Positions 48,244-59,755 of a DNA stretch of 64,000 nucleotides are shown one piece after another. The DNA comes from Hericium rajendrae (lineage: Eukaryota; Basidiomycota; Agaricomycetes; Russulales; Hericiaceae). The first letter of the stretch is position 1. Each line of letters begins with the position of its first letter. The stretch is from NCBI GenBank assembly GCA_033439255.1, contig JAVRDV010000016.1, positions 310,001-374,000 on the forward strand, written 5' to 3'. Position numbers and translations under genes: made by a program. The notes under the pieces were generated by a model. The model was not told the DNA's origin. It saw only the letters and a program-made list of their open reading frames with translations, and made no database searches.

Positions 48244-49892
48244 TCAATATCTGTAAGAATCGTAACCGACTGGCGCCATAATTCGCGTCTCGCATAGTGT
48301 GGAACAATAGACACTGCTCCTGCGCTGCGGCATCGCAGCACACGTCACGCATGGCGGTACAAGGCCGGTACGGACTGCCTCTCTGAATCGTAAATGGACA
48401 TAAGCGGACGTCCATACATCTCGAAAGACGTCCGAAGAAAAATACGTACAATTGATGAGCCTCACCGCACCATTCATTCTGTTCTCCTGTGCTTGCATCG
48501 ACGTAGGCAGTATGGCTGCACCCGTGCCGTCGACATTTTGGCCTTGTAGCTACTGCGCCCGAGGCATGGGCCACGTTCGGTGCGTGGGCATGCATCGAAC
48601 TGCTGGACGAGTGTGACGAGTTGCGAGTCATAGACGGCGCAGAGCTGTAGGAATGACTTGCTGCAGAAGATGCTATCATGTAGAATCATCATCGTCATTA
48701 TCAGTTGAAAACAATGATCAAAACAGGAGATCGAACACTTACGCTTTCCATGTGAAGGACGTGAGGGTTGGCCGCAATAGACCGCGTCTACTTGCGGTGA
48801 TGGCGCATAGTTCGTACCCGTATCCAGTCCCCACGAAGGCTGTGATGCATCAGCTTGCCACTGCTGGTCCGGTGCAGACTGCGAGTGTGATGAGCGAGAA
48901 CGTTTGACACTGGAGTGGGGAACAGCTCCCTGCACAGGCATAGCATCCTGAATAAAGTTCTCTTGGGGGGATGCCGGCCATTGGGAGCTGTTAGAAGATT
49001 TAGGAGACAGAGACGCTCTTGTTCCAATCAGGCCCACGGGCTGCGCATTTAAGTCTAAATTCAAAGCACTATATAAAATGACGACTGAAAATGTGTGCGA
49101 AACCCGCTCACAGTTTGCGTTGGCTTGGGAAGTCCAGTTACCGGTCAGAGAATGCTGGGCCGCGGCATGCGTAGGTTGATGGCCCGAGGGTGGAGACGCT
49201 GAACTCCAATCGCCGCCGGGCGTGTAGCCTGTGAGTGGTGGCTGTTGGTAGTGATGGCCTGTAGATGGAGGCTGGTTCGGTGGTAATGCTGGCGCGTAGT
49301 TATGGTGATGTCCATGGTCCGCTTGCCACCCCGTCGACGTTGAGTGACTGGCGCCGTGCTGATGCTGAGAGACCTGTCTATGATCGTACTGCCGCGAGGT
49401 GGTGGAGGGAGGCGCTGGATATGCGTTCGGCATGGATAGATGTCCTGTCTGACCCTGCATGTGACTCGGGACACTCATCGGATGAGGAGGTGCGGAGCTG
49501 TTAGGGTTTGTAGCCACGTAGCCTGTATGTCTGGATCCGTGACGGGGAACAGGCGTAGCATACGGTTGATTGACAGAGCCTTCAATCACGAGAATGAATG
49601 ATCGGCAAGGCGCATGGAATAATCCCGAACAACGTACCATCGTGGTAGTCGGCGTAACTCGTAGCATTCTGATACTGGGCTTCATTATGAGCTCGCGGAC
49701 GAGAAGCGTCGCCCTGTGGTTGCATATTGGCTTGATAGTGGGGAGAAGTCGCTGCGAGCAACACATCGTTAGGATCTAGTACATGCAGAATGATATTGCT
49801 TGCCAACCATAAGGATAATTGTTGGGGGGGTACCCAGGAACATCTGGGGCAGTCGTGTTGTATGGCCATTGGTTAGGAGGGGGTCCGCTCAT
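48244..49892 (-). CDS. Pro/His/Ser-rich protein with a C-terminal Cys-rich (zinc-binding-like) domain
   Basis: Exons 49892-49808, 49751-49638, 49579-49112, 49054-48743, 48660-48450 and 48382-48244 join in phase to 442 aa. The first ~330 residues are low complexity, rich in Pro, Ser, His and Gln (for example QYDHRQVSQHQHGAS), and probably disordered. The C-terminal ~75 residues hold two Cys clusters: CRRHGCSHTAYVD followed by NEWCGEAHQLEA, and PPCVTCAAMPQRR followed by VYCSTLC. The spacing C-x4-C ... C ... C-x2-C ... C-x3-C suggests one or two zinc sites. Similar C termini occur in unannotated basidiomycete proteins as far as I recall; function is unknown. A basic KRSRSSHSQS patch might be nuclear targeting. 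Confidence 0.75.
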
Positions 49893-51109
49893 GCTGCTAT
49901 GAAGGTGGAGAGCTACGTCAGAGAAAGAGGGCTTTAAGTACCTGCATTAGCCAAGGGGGCTCGCGGTCTGCGAGACAGAAGACGTAAAGATATCGCAGAC
50001 GCTCTGAATGGGGTCCCGCGCAGCGCGCTGTCGAGAAAGAGCTTGTGACTTTGCAAATAGAGTTCTTCGCTCCGAACACGGCTGGGGAGCGGCAGTCTGA
50101 AAAGAAGGACCGAGCAAGCGCTCTGTGCCGTACCGAGGCATTCGGAGCGACCGTACCTTTTGACCATATCCGATGTACCCCGTGCTTGGTCGGTTGCAGA
50201 CACGGGTCTTGAAGACAGTAGCGTCCCTGATCAGATCTCATGCTTGAAAAGCAGATAAATCGGAGCATCTACAACGTACTTCCGCAAATACTACCTTCCT
50301 CCTTTGGACGTGTTTGTCCCTCTAGACGGTCTAACGATTGTCAGTCAGATACAGAGTGGCACTCAGGGTCTCGTAGGTCTTATAGGCATTCACCGACTTG
50401 CGTGTGCTCGCTCTACAGCCGCGAGCTCCTGGCATACTTCTCCGAACTGGAAGAGGAATATCCGGGGAATCAGGACTTATCCCTTCGGGATACACAAATT
50501 GTACCGGGAGATGAATATACGCCACTCACACGCGCAGTCACGAAGGTCCGAGTGTCAAAATCGGGTAAATGCTCATCGATACCACCTGAGAATGCATTCG
50601 GCCGACCAAAGTCTCCAGCAGTCTCAATGGCGTAATTGTACAGCATAGGACAAAGGAAGACGCACCGAGGTATCACTGCAAAGACATGAACAGTCTCCAG
50701 CAGTAAGATACTCACACGTTGGCCTGATGTCGTCACCAAGATGGTTTGAAGCCATGTTCGAAGCTACCGCGCCATCTTGATGCAGCAGTAGCCTCGGATA
50801 TCCCACTCACAGCCATGGTCGCACTGCCTGTCACTGGTCGCTCAGCGGACATCAGTTGACGAAATGGAGAATAGATTATAGCATTGATGAAGCCGTCCTC
50901 GCACCAACATGCACCCCAGATTCCCTCCGCCGCTACAGCCCGCTGCACCGCAACCGAATACGAGATATCACGTCTCTGCCTCATGTTCACGACGCGGTCG
51001 CGAGGCAGACCACATACGCCGGAAAAGACAACTTGAGGCCGATCTCCTCCTAATCAGCGGAGTGCGCAGCTGCCAATTGATTCATTCTGAAGGCGGAACC
51101 CCAGTATGA
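49893..51109. other. Intergenic region, possible gene fragment
   Basis: 1.2 kb between the Cys-domain gene start and the ORC1 stop. On the plus strand, 50410-50635 reads SRELLAYFSELEEEYPG and continues with coding-like sequence to a stop, but no start exon or family could be assigned, so it is at most a remnant. Nothing else is recognised. Confidence 0.35.
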
Positions 51110-53957
51110 TCATGAAACACTCAGTGCATTCTTCCACTGTTGTCCGCCGACGTCTCCCAGGACACGTTCGACTTCTGCTTGCTCCAAATTGAGGAGGACG
51201 CGCCGCTCTCCGTCCGGCTTCTTCGCAGCTGCTGATCCATCCTCCATGAGGATGGCCCGCGAGGCGAGTAGAGAATCCAATACATAAGCAAGTTCGCCCA
51301 CGCTTGGGTTCCGCGTGGAGTCGCCATTGCCCGCGAGCACCCCGAGATACAAATAATGCTGATGCTGGACCTGTAATTTGCAACATGTCAGCAAATTAAC
51401 CAGCGAACATGGTTAGATGAATATAGACCTCGGCCCATTTGATCTCTTCGATCCCTTCCCTTCTCATGCATTTGAGCAATGCGGCAAGCATCAGACGCTC
51501 ATGAAAACTACAATCGCGAAGATATGCCGCAGTCGGACTGTTCTGCATGACTTTGATGACATCCCTCACGTCTTCAGTGCGGGCTGCACGCTTGAGCGGC
51601 TGGACAAGCTCCACCGTGCGTCTGGTCGGGAATAGAATAAGAATCCCCGCTCTGATGCTGATCACTGAATCACTCACCTGCAGATGTCGAGCACACGACG
51701 TGCATCACCACTGATGCTCGAGACTTTCATGGCAGCAAACTTGATGCCATCCGCGGTAACGACGTCTGGCACATCTCCTTTCAGGCCTTCTTTCATGCTT
51801 TCCAGGCGAGAGCGCACGATCTTCTCAAGCTGCAGTGTTGTGTACGGCTGAAAATTAATGCGGATCATTCCTGGAGTGTGCAAGCCTCATCAAGGTTCTG
51901 CGGGAATTAGCGATAGGCCTCACGTCAACTCACCCAATCTGCTTCGTACCCTTCCGCTCATCACCCGCTCGGGCAGGTCCATGGTATTCGCGACCGCGAG
52001 AACGACCAACTTTGAATTGACAAGGGTCGGCCAATTGAAGAAATTGTATACCACGTCTTGTTTGGTCGTCATCAGTTGATCGAGTTCGTCCATCAGGACA
52101 ACGCTGAATGGAGTCATCCAGTCATTAGCCTGGCGCCCACAAGGAAAGCACGCGTGACTTACCATGCATGGCCGCCAGGACCCATGCGACCCCCCGAACC
52201 AAAATGTCTAGTGAGGCTTTTTAGCGCCTCCTTTGAGCTGATCTTCATGTGGCCCTCTTCAGCGACATCGTGGCCGGACACCGCCTCCCACAGAAGTCCA
52301 TATGCTGCTTGGGGCTCTGGAAGCCTCAGCCCATTGATCTCAACATAAGTGAATGGATTAGTCTCGTTCTGTTCGGCCATGCGCTTCAACTCGCGCACGA
52401 CCGCGTGTACGGTTGCTGTTTTCCCTGTGCCCGGGACGCCCGATATGTCTGCAAATTCGATCATCAGTCAAGACTTATGAACGGCTGTTGATCGGGACAA
52501 AAATACATACAGACGCATCCACCGCTGCCTTCTTCCAGAAGTTCCTCGACCGCACGCATCACGCGTCGGTATTCCTCATCACGACATGGCAGCGCCTCTG
52601 GACGGGCTGCCACATGTAAGATATGCATCGCACGCAGCCATGGGTCCTGTGGCAGACGCTCTGCTTTGCCTACAAGTTCTGGTGCAGGTGGTAGCACAGC
52701 CGGTGCGCGCGCCTTGCGCGCTCGAGCACGCAGGGCACGTTTTGAATGTGGAGTAGGTTCTGCGAGAGGTGCACGAGGTTTCCTGGGAGTCGTGCGCGGG
52801 GTCGTCGTGGTAGTCCGCGGCGTTCGAGGTGTACGTGGCGTCCGTGGCGTTGTCGGGGTAGTTGTAGTGCGCTTCCGTTTCTTGGAGGGCGTCTTGGGTA
52901 TCTCGGGTACCAAGTCTTCGTCGTCGTCTACATGCCGTCTATTTGCTAGCTCGTCATCTGATTCTTCATGCTCGATTGGCTGCCTGTAATCATCGTCGCT
53001 GACAGATTCCTCTTCATCCTCTTCAACGACCTTCTTCAAAGATGTCTTCCTGCTGATTCGCGGTTGAGCCTTGATCTCCGCCTGAACGAGGACATCCCAA
53101 GAGCGTCCTATTCCCCATTCGACAATTCCGCCGGATTCAGGTGACAATTCGCGCGCCTTTGCACGATGCTGCTCCCAGTCTAAATCATAGTAGAGACCTC
53201 GCATGGAGTCAAGTGCCTGTCGGCAGATGAACGTCTCGAACGTGTTCGTCGCATCGGTCCTCGAGTTCTCAGAAGCAGTCTTCCTGCGCTTCGAAGGGGA
53301 CAGCTCTGCTTCATTGTTGGATGACTGGCGGCCGATGACCACACAGTGTGATATCACGGCTGAGGTGGTGAGTACCGCTGTTGAATCCAAAGAATAGTAG
53401 ACTTCGTTCTACAATTCCTGTCAGCGATCACCTCATTTTGTCCATGGGTAGTATGCGGCACTCACTTCAAGGCTTTCGCGTTTCGCTCTGGTCTGAGCAA
53501 GCTCCGTCGGCCGCAAGAACCAGTGCACTCTAACTCGCATTCGGCGCGCCTCTTCTTCCAGATCGTTCTCGTCCGACTGAACTTCCCACATCGAGACGAG
53601 AACACCAACGCTAGGCCTCTTCGGATTCGTCGCTAAGAGAACGGTATCGCCGACCTGAAACACCGCGTCAGCGTCCTCCTTCATCTTTCCTTTCCCCGCC
53701 GCGCTCCGTCGCCTCGACAAAGCCCCGCCTTGTCTGCGTGCAAAAGACTCATAGAAAGACGTCTGTGCTTCGCCGAGGTGTTCTAGTTCTTCGTCGTCCA
53801 AGAGATCTTGTTGCACCGTCGCCCGGGCATGCACAGGTGAAGACGTCCAGACATCGGTGCTAGAGTGACTCGCCAGCATCGACGTGCTGGCAAACACATT
53901 GGGCTGGAAGCGCTTCGAGCGCCGTGTTGGTGTCTGTGGTGCGGTGTCAATGGCCAT
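51110..53957 (-). CDS. ORC1: Origin recognition complex subunit 1 (ORC1)
   Basis: Largest ORC subunit; binds origins and, with CDC6, loads MCM helicase. Exons 53957-53466, 53408-52511, 52448-52163, 52103-51934, 51870-51678, 51621-51429, 51370-51110 give 830 aa. N-terminal BAH domain (~90-190: [34 protein letters not shown]) crosses intron 1. A linker rich in Asp/Glu then Thr-Pro-Arg repeats, with a basic [13 protein letters not shown] patch, precedes the AAA+ core: Walker [10 protein letters not shown] (~466-474), Walker [11 protein letters not shown] (~561-570), sensor 1 [15 protein letters not shown], sensor 2 [13 protein letters not shown], then the winged-helix domain. The ATG at 53957 is preferred; upstream codons in frame lack an ATG. 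A MluI box lies 91 bp upstream. Confidence 0.95.
52745..52880 (-). repeat. Thr-Pro-Arg repeat within ORC1
   Basis: The ORC1 linker contains [15 protein letters not shown] followed by further TPR-type triplets, encoded by imperfect 9-bp repeats. Each TPR followed by a basic residue approaches a CDK site (S/T-P-x-K/R). The stretch sits just before the AAA+ domain. Confidence 0.75.
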
Positions 53958-54047
53958 CTGGTAGGCACACAGGGGAGGGGATGGTAGAGTAGGGACGTGT
54001 GATGGTTTCGGACGACAAGACAAAACGCGCGCCAGTTGGTGCCACAG

Positions 54048-54053
54048 ACGCGT
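54048..54053. promoter_or_regulatory. MluI cell-cycle box (ACGCGT) upstream of ORC1
   Basis: The palindrome ACGCGT lies 91 bp before the ORC1 ATG and is followed by two copies of CGTCAGTCAC-type sequence. A second CG-rich site (AACGCGCGCC, 54024-54033) resembles an E2F/MBF target. In yeasts ACGCGT recruits MBF to drive G1/S genes. Use of the site here is inferred. Confidence 0.5.
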
Positions 54054-54306
54054 CAGTCACGTCAGTCACGGAAATCGTCACACTAGGTGACCGTAGTGAC
54101 GGTCGCGACTCCATCGCAGAGTTATGGCGTGGTCTTCAAATTTCGGAATACTCTTGGTTTCTCTGATCATGGGAATATCCTGGAGATAGTAGGACTCCAT
54201 GTTCAATGAAATGGTACATCCCAGCGACTCGATAATGATTTAATGATAATTATTCCCCAAGACTAAGTATCTGATCAATAGACTTCGCATCCCCCTTCAT
54301 TCATGA

Positions 54307-55021
54307 TCAACTGCTAACCTGCTCCTTCTCTTCGCCCTTGCAATCCTTCTCCTCACTAATCTTCATATCAGAAACAGCCTCCAGATCCGTGACTTCCGCG
54401 AGCTTGCTCGCCATGTCTCTCACGGCATTGCGGATCCCCTCTTCCGAGTCTAAATCATACTTCGGAAACCTCTTCACGATTTTCTGCAGCGTCTTATTCA
54501 CGGGCGTGCTCTCAGCCCCAGGATGCATCCCCTGCATATCAACGATGCACGCCCATTCCGACGCTGTGGTTGGCGTATGAACAGAGGAGACGAGCAGACG
54601 CGCGGGCACGGACTCACACATGGGATAGTCGCCTGGACGCTCTTCCGGTTCGAGCGGTTGCTGGCCGCCGTGATTGTACGCGAACCTATTTTCCAGAATC
54701 AGCGCCTCCAGTGCATCGCCGGCAGCCACTACTGAAGTATAAAGCGTACATATCAATCGGCCCATGTAACCCATAGGCCACGTCTCCTACTCCGGGCTCG
54801 GCGGAAAAGCGCACGTAATACTCTGTGCGGTCTTTCTGCTCTGTTCCTTTGGGCTGCGCACATGGTCAATCTAGGGGTTACTGGTTTCTGCGTGCTGAAA
54901 GATGTACCTGGAGACCCGCCCATCTGGTCGGGTCGGGGAGGACGGTTATGCACGTCCAGTGGCGGAGAGCTGGCGGACGGGTGAGCCATGGTAGGACGCG
55001 GTGGAGTGAGAGGCGGGACAT
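54307..55021 (-). CDS. Unrecognised 198-aa protein, possible mitochondrial presequence
   Basis: Exons 55021-54908, 54853-54750 and 54685-54307 join in phase with introns of 54 and 64 nt. The N terminus (MSRLSLHRVLPWLTRPPALR) is basic, rich in Leu and free of acidic residues, as in mitochondrial targeting signals. It is followed by EYYVRFSAEPGVGDVAYGLH, the block YPMCESVPARLLVSS, VNKTLQKIVKRFPKYDLDSE and a charged Glu/Lys tail. I do not recognise the family. A second possible start at 54989 is out of frame with the rest and is rejected. The model rests on phase agreement and coding-like composition only. Confidence 0.6.
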
Positions 55022-55854
55022 TGTCAGGTTACAGTAGTCTGTGGCTCGCCGATGTTGTCGACGATGGCTGCGAGGGTCGATCGTCAGTTAGGAGGCGGGT
55101 CCTGACCATGACGTGTGGTTCTTTCGCGGATGCTTTCCCTTGAATAGGACGGTCTTGTGTACGGCCTAGGCAGTGGATCTGGGCGCCAAGATTCAAGCAA
55201 GGAGGTAAGTAGCATGGTGCGACGTGGTGCATTATGCGAGTCCTGTCCTCTTCACCTACAACCGTGGCACCGTATGCATCTTTGTCCCGCGTGTTGCTGT
55301 GGCCCTCGAGCCCTCAAGGGCTCAGGCAGAACATATACTTCCATATCTCATTTGCCTCGGGATCCTGCGATTCGAAAGAAGGCAGTGGAAAGTCAACATA
55401 TTGTACTCCAACTTTCCGCAATAGACTGAAGTGTCTTATTCTGACGTGGTGTTTGCGACGATAGCACTATGCTCTTGCCCCACATACTGACGTTCTGGCT
55501 TGTCCTTTCGAGGCATTGACGCACGACATCAAGGTATCATAACTGGAAGTAAAACTGCGACGCACCCAGTTCGCGAAAAGAATACTGCAGCTGGTCTGCA
55601 TCCACTGGCCAAATCGTTAATCATTAGTGCATGTCTAGGTTCACCTTGTGTCCATATATTCCGCCGCCCACATCCGCCCACGATTATTGCCACGGCTCTC
55701 CAGCTTCCAACAATCCACCTGCAGGTACGCATCTGTTCGCCTAAAAGCGCACACAAATTATACTACCACATAAAGATCGCGCACTCCATTACAACATGCT
55801 ATTCAATACACCACCTGTCCTTGCTCGATATCATCCCAGCATCCATCTGCCGGA
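55022..55854. other. Intergenic region, 833 bp
   Basis: Between the start of the 198-aa gene and the stop of the aldose 1-epimerase gene, both on the minus strand. Plus-strand frames at 55500-56003 overlap the 3' end of the epimerase and have no motif. No gene or repeat recognised. Confidence 0.45.
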
Positions 55855-57572
55855 TCACGCGCCCTGCGGGCTCTTGTACAGCACATCCACGCGCACATAG
55901 TTGTTATAGATCTCGTCCGGCCCGAGCAGCGTGTCATCCCCGCTCGGGTTCACCGACGGGTGCAGGAAAGACGCATGCGGCTGCATCGTCATCGGTTAGT
56001 TAACACACCAGAACGGAAAGCACACACGGGGGCGCACCTCATGGAACTCGAGGAACACGGCGCTGCCGGGCCCGTAGCCCTCCCCAGGCCCCGGCGCGCC
56101 GCTCCCACCGTGGATCTTCTTCCGCGCACCGTCGCCCGTCGCGAGGTTGTTCGAATAGAACTGCACGCCCGACTCTGCGCACTCGGGGTCAACGCCCGCG
56201 GGGAAAGGTGAGAGAGGAGAAAAACGCACGGTTGCTGTTGAACACGAGGTGCAGCCCGCTCCGCGCGGACGCGAGCTCGACGACGCCGTCGGGCGCGCGC
56301 TCCGCGAGGATCTCCTTCGCGAGGTCGAGCTGCGGCGTGAACCCGACGAGCGGGATGCGCTTCGCCGCGGCGGCGGGCTGCGGGCGCGCGGGGTCGAACA
56401 CGTAGAAGTGGTCTGTGGGGCGTTAGCGCGGCGCGGCGCGCGGGCGGCGGGACGCACCGTAGCCGGCGCCCAACGCGCTGATTCCACCCTCGGGGAACTT
56501 GTCGCCGATGAGCTTGTGCGCGTGCTCGTGCGGGGTGTCTTTGATTGGGTTGAGCTTGCCCGTGGGCAGGCCGACATCGTCGACGTCGACGGTATCGGTG
56601 GCCTGGTCCGGTCAGCGTCTGAAAAGCGGGATCGGAGGACGAGATATACCTTTATTGTGAGTTGGTGACCCAAGACGGACAGGTTGTCCTTGAGCGACGC
56701 ATCGAGGTTGAAGCCCCAGTGCTGATACGACCGCATCATCAACACGCGAGCTCACCCCACCCAGAACGACCTCACCTGCGTCAGATTAATCGGCGTCACG
56801 ACATCCGTGCCGCCGATGAGCTTCGCGCGATAAATGATCACAATGCTGCCCAAGTGAAACTCGCCCGTCTCCTTGTTCGGAGCCTGCGGCGACAGGAGCC
56901 CGACAACCACCTCAAGCAGCAGCGTGCCGGGGTATCCCTGGTCGCCGTCCGGCGAGACATGGCGGAAGAGCGCGGACGCGCCCTGCGGGAGCGTTTCCTG
57001 GAACGTCGCGAGCTCCGCAGGCGTGAACAGCGCCCCAGGCGCGCTCGTCGCGCTCGCGGTCGCGGGCTGGAAGTCCGCCGCGCCCGCCGCGGTGCCCGCG
57101 ACGACGTCGAGCGGGAACGCCTCCCACTCGACGGAGTCGTACCCCGCGGGCCCGCCGTGCAGCGAGACGGTCGGCGACTCGCTCGCCTGTGGGGTGACCT
57201 GCGCGGAGACGCCCTTGTGCAAGACGGTGTGCGTGCCGACGGGGACGCGGTTCGTGTAGCGGCCGATGAGAGTGTTAGTGTATTTCTTCGTGAGATGGCC
57301 CTTCGGGTCCTCCGGGCCGACGAGGAGATCGTGCGTCTGGGATTGTGCGGGTATGAAGGGGGAAGTGCGGAATAGAAGTGGGGAACGTACGCGGCCGTCT
57401 GCCTGCACGAAGAGTCGGTGAAGGGTCACGCCGTGGGGGAGGACCTGTGGAGCATCGCGATCGATGAGTGCATAATTCTGGAAGCTCCGGACTAGACACG
57501 CACCTCGAGGGCGAGCGAGGGGGTGAGAGAGGGGAGAGCAAGAAGGATGGGAGTGAAGGCGCTGTTCGACAT
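55855..57572 (-). CDS. Aldose 1-epimerase (galactose mutarotase-like)
   Basis: Interconverts alpha and beta anomers of hexoses such as galactose and glucose in the cytosol. Exons 57572-57504, 57444-57391, 57336-56776, 56721-56650, 56602-56458, 56412-56230, 56174-56038, 55980-55855 give 448 aa, longer than the ~340 aa usual for the family. Family blocks: LPHGVTLHRLFVQADG, THDLLVGPEDPKGH, IGRYTNRV, SLHGGPAGYDSVEW (catalytic His candidate), THWGFNLDASL (in place of HxYFNL), GVQFYSNNLATGDG and FLEFHEPHAS. Extra length comes from an Ala-rich insert (~140-175) and a Pro/Gly-rich loop. No signal peptide is evident, although the N terminus is mildly hydrophobic. It is divergent from RNase H1 across 427 bp. 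Confidence 0.9.
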
Positions 57573-57999
57573 GGCTGCGGTGCAACGAGGCAGAAAGCAA
57601 GCAAGAAAGACGGCTGGCCGAGCTGCTCGAGGAGATGTATGGCTCAAATGGCTCCTACAGTATATCAGGTGATGCAATCGATGCACTATCTTTGTCGCTC
57701 CTGACGATACCCCGGGGTTAATCCTACTGACGGGCCCGATGCTTATCGAGGGCTGCAATTACTCAGAGTCACTGCCTTGCGTGCTGCTGGTCGTAGACGA
57801 GTCACGACAGACACAACTCGACAACTGCGCAGGTGCTTCCACGTGACGGTGACACCATACGCGCCCGGCGATCTCTCCTGCTCTTCGTGCGCTATCCCAC
57901 CATCCATCTACCCTGCCTCGTGTCCGGCTTCCTCGAAGCCCCCATGCCTTGGGACTGCTCCGCATTCCAACCAGCCTAGTCTCTCTTCGCCTCACCATC
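57573..57999. promoter_or_regulatory. Divergent promoter between aldose 1-epimerase and RNase H1 genes
   Basis: 427 bp between start codons at 57572 (minus) and 58000 (plus). The RNase H1 side is C/T-rich close to the ATG (CTCTCTTCGCCTCACCATC). No TATA box is obvious. Confidence 0.45.
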
Positions 58000-59332
58000 A
58001 TGCCCAAAGCCAAAGGCGGATTCTACGCAGTGAAGAAAGGTCGCGCTCCAGGGATCTACCACACCTGGTATTCCAGTTCTGATCTTCGATCCGCCCTGTG
58101 CTCATTCTTATCCAGGGACGAGTGCCACGAGCAGGTCAAAGGCTACCCCGGCGCCGCATACAAAAAATTCGCAGACCTCCCGAGTGCGCAGGAGTGGGTG
58201 GGCGCGACGAAGAAGGCCACGGCCGAGTATCCCACGACCGCACCCGCGGGCGGCGGTGCGTCCACGTCGAAGGTGGGAACGGCGAAGGTGACCGTAGCCG
58301 AGAGCGTCGAGGTCAAGCTACCCTCGTCGGCCGCGCAGGGCGAGTGGGACATCGTGTATACCGACGGCGCGTGCAGAGGGAACGGACAGGCCGGCTCGGT
58401 CGCGGGCGTGGGTGTCTGGTGGGGACCGAGCGACGATCGGTATGTCGCGTTCTATCTGTGAGGCTGGAATCCTTTATCCTCCCCTGCTGTCCAGGAATCT
58501 GTCCGAGCGATGTCCCGGCGTGCAGACTAACAACCGCGCCGAACTGATCGTACGTCGCAAGTCACACATTTGTAAGTACCTTACGCGGGCTAACCCCACG
58601 CGCAGGCCATCATCCGCGTACTCGAAACGACGCCCCACAGCAAAACACCCCTGCTCATCAAATCCGACTCGCAATACTCCATCAAATGTGCGCCTCCCCC
58701 CTCCCCCTCCTCCCCTTTCCATTAACCTAAGCGCTACCACGCAGGCATCGACGAGTGGCTCCCAAACTGGCAAAGACGCGGCTGGCGCACGGCAACGGGC
58801 AGCGCCGTCAAGAACGTGTCGCTGATCCGCTACCTCGCGGCTCTGCTCGCCGCGCGTGCCGCCGCGGGGCAGCGCGTGCGGCTGCAGCATGTGCGCGGGC
58901 ACGCGGGCGAGGTGGGGAACGAGGGCGCGGATGTGCTTGCGGTAGGGGGCACGGCGCTGTCGGAGCGAGAGGAGCTCGACTGGGATGCGGCGCGGGAGGC
59001 GGTGGAGGCGCGGGCGCCCGGCGCCCTGGAGGAAGTCGAGGTTGTGGAAGAGGAAGACGTCGAGGTTGTGGAGGAGGGTAAGGTCAAGGTGGCGGTGGAG
59101 GAGAGGGTGTTTCCGGCCCCAGTGTCCCGACAGCCAGAGGAGAAGAAGGTCTATTTGGTCGACCCGGCAGACGTGGATATATCGGTGAGTGGGTTTGCGC
59201 ATTGGGCTGCAAGGTATAGAGACTTCCTGACTGCAGACTGTGCCGGGCGGTGATCAGGTGTTCGCGGACATGGTGCTGAGCGACGACCAACTGGAAGAGA
59301 TGGCGCGGACGGGGAATTTCGACCGATATTGA
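58000..59332 (+). CDS. RNH1: Ribonuclease H1
   Basis: Cleaves the RNA strand of RNA-DNA hybrids. Exons 58000-58067, 58116-58439, 58495-58549, 58606-58687, 58745-59184 and 59258-59332 give 347 aa. N-terminal hybrid-binding domain: GGFYAVKKGRAPGIYHTW followed by the conserved GYPGAAYKKF. Catalytic domain: IVYTDGACRGNG (Asp 106), NNRAELI (Glu 147), LIKSDSQYSI (Asp 170) and VRGHAGEVGNEGADVLA (His loop and last Asp), so all four acidic residues are present. A C-terminal extension of ~90 residues is highly acidic with a Glu/Val repeat, which is unusual for the enzyme. The start at 58000 gives the standard N terminus; the upstream in-frame region lacks similarity. Confidence 0.95.
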
Positions 59333-59755
59333 TGCATTCTCTGGATTTGGTCTGCATTCATGTGTCACAATTTCTGTATGCTCACCTCTGCGGTGAGTAG
59401 TGCTGTGATTCTTTTTCTATGGACTTGTCACCACGTAATGTTGTTGTGATTTGTAGATATCCTAGATTGCCATTTCTCGTTGAATTTCTGAGACACTGTG
59501 CTTGTGCCCTTTCAGCGCCACCATTTCGCCCATGCATACCTTCGCATTTACTATATGAACGCCGTAACCCACCACTGCACTGCATATACGATATACCGCA
59601 CGCATTTACTGACTACAAAGTACGTGCTAGAACTAACCTCGGCGGCTGACACCCACCACCAGCCCACAGACCAGGCCATTTCGCAATCCACCCACCACGC
59701 CCCGCCCTCCCCACCCCCACCACCGCCCGCCCTTACACCCACCACCGCGCCCAAG
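59333..59755. other. Intergenic region, 423 bp
   Basis: Between RNase H1 and the small orphan gene, both on plus. The last 100 bp are rich in CCACC/CCCC runs directly before the ATG at 59756. No other element seen. Confidence 0.45.

Noticed and set aside
58474-59202. 242-codon minus frame antisense to RNase H1
   Set aside because: RNase H1 on the other strand has all catalytic residues and consistent introns, so the antisense frame is a by-product.
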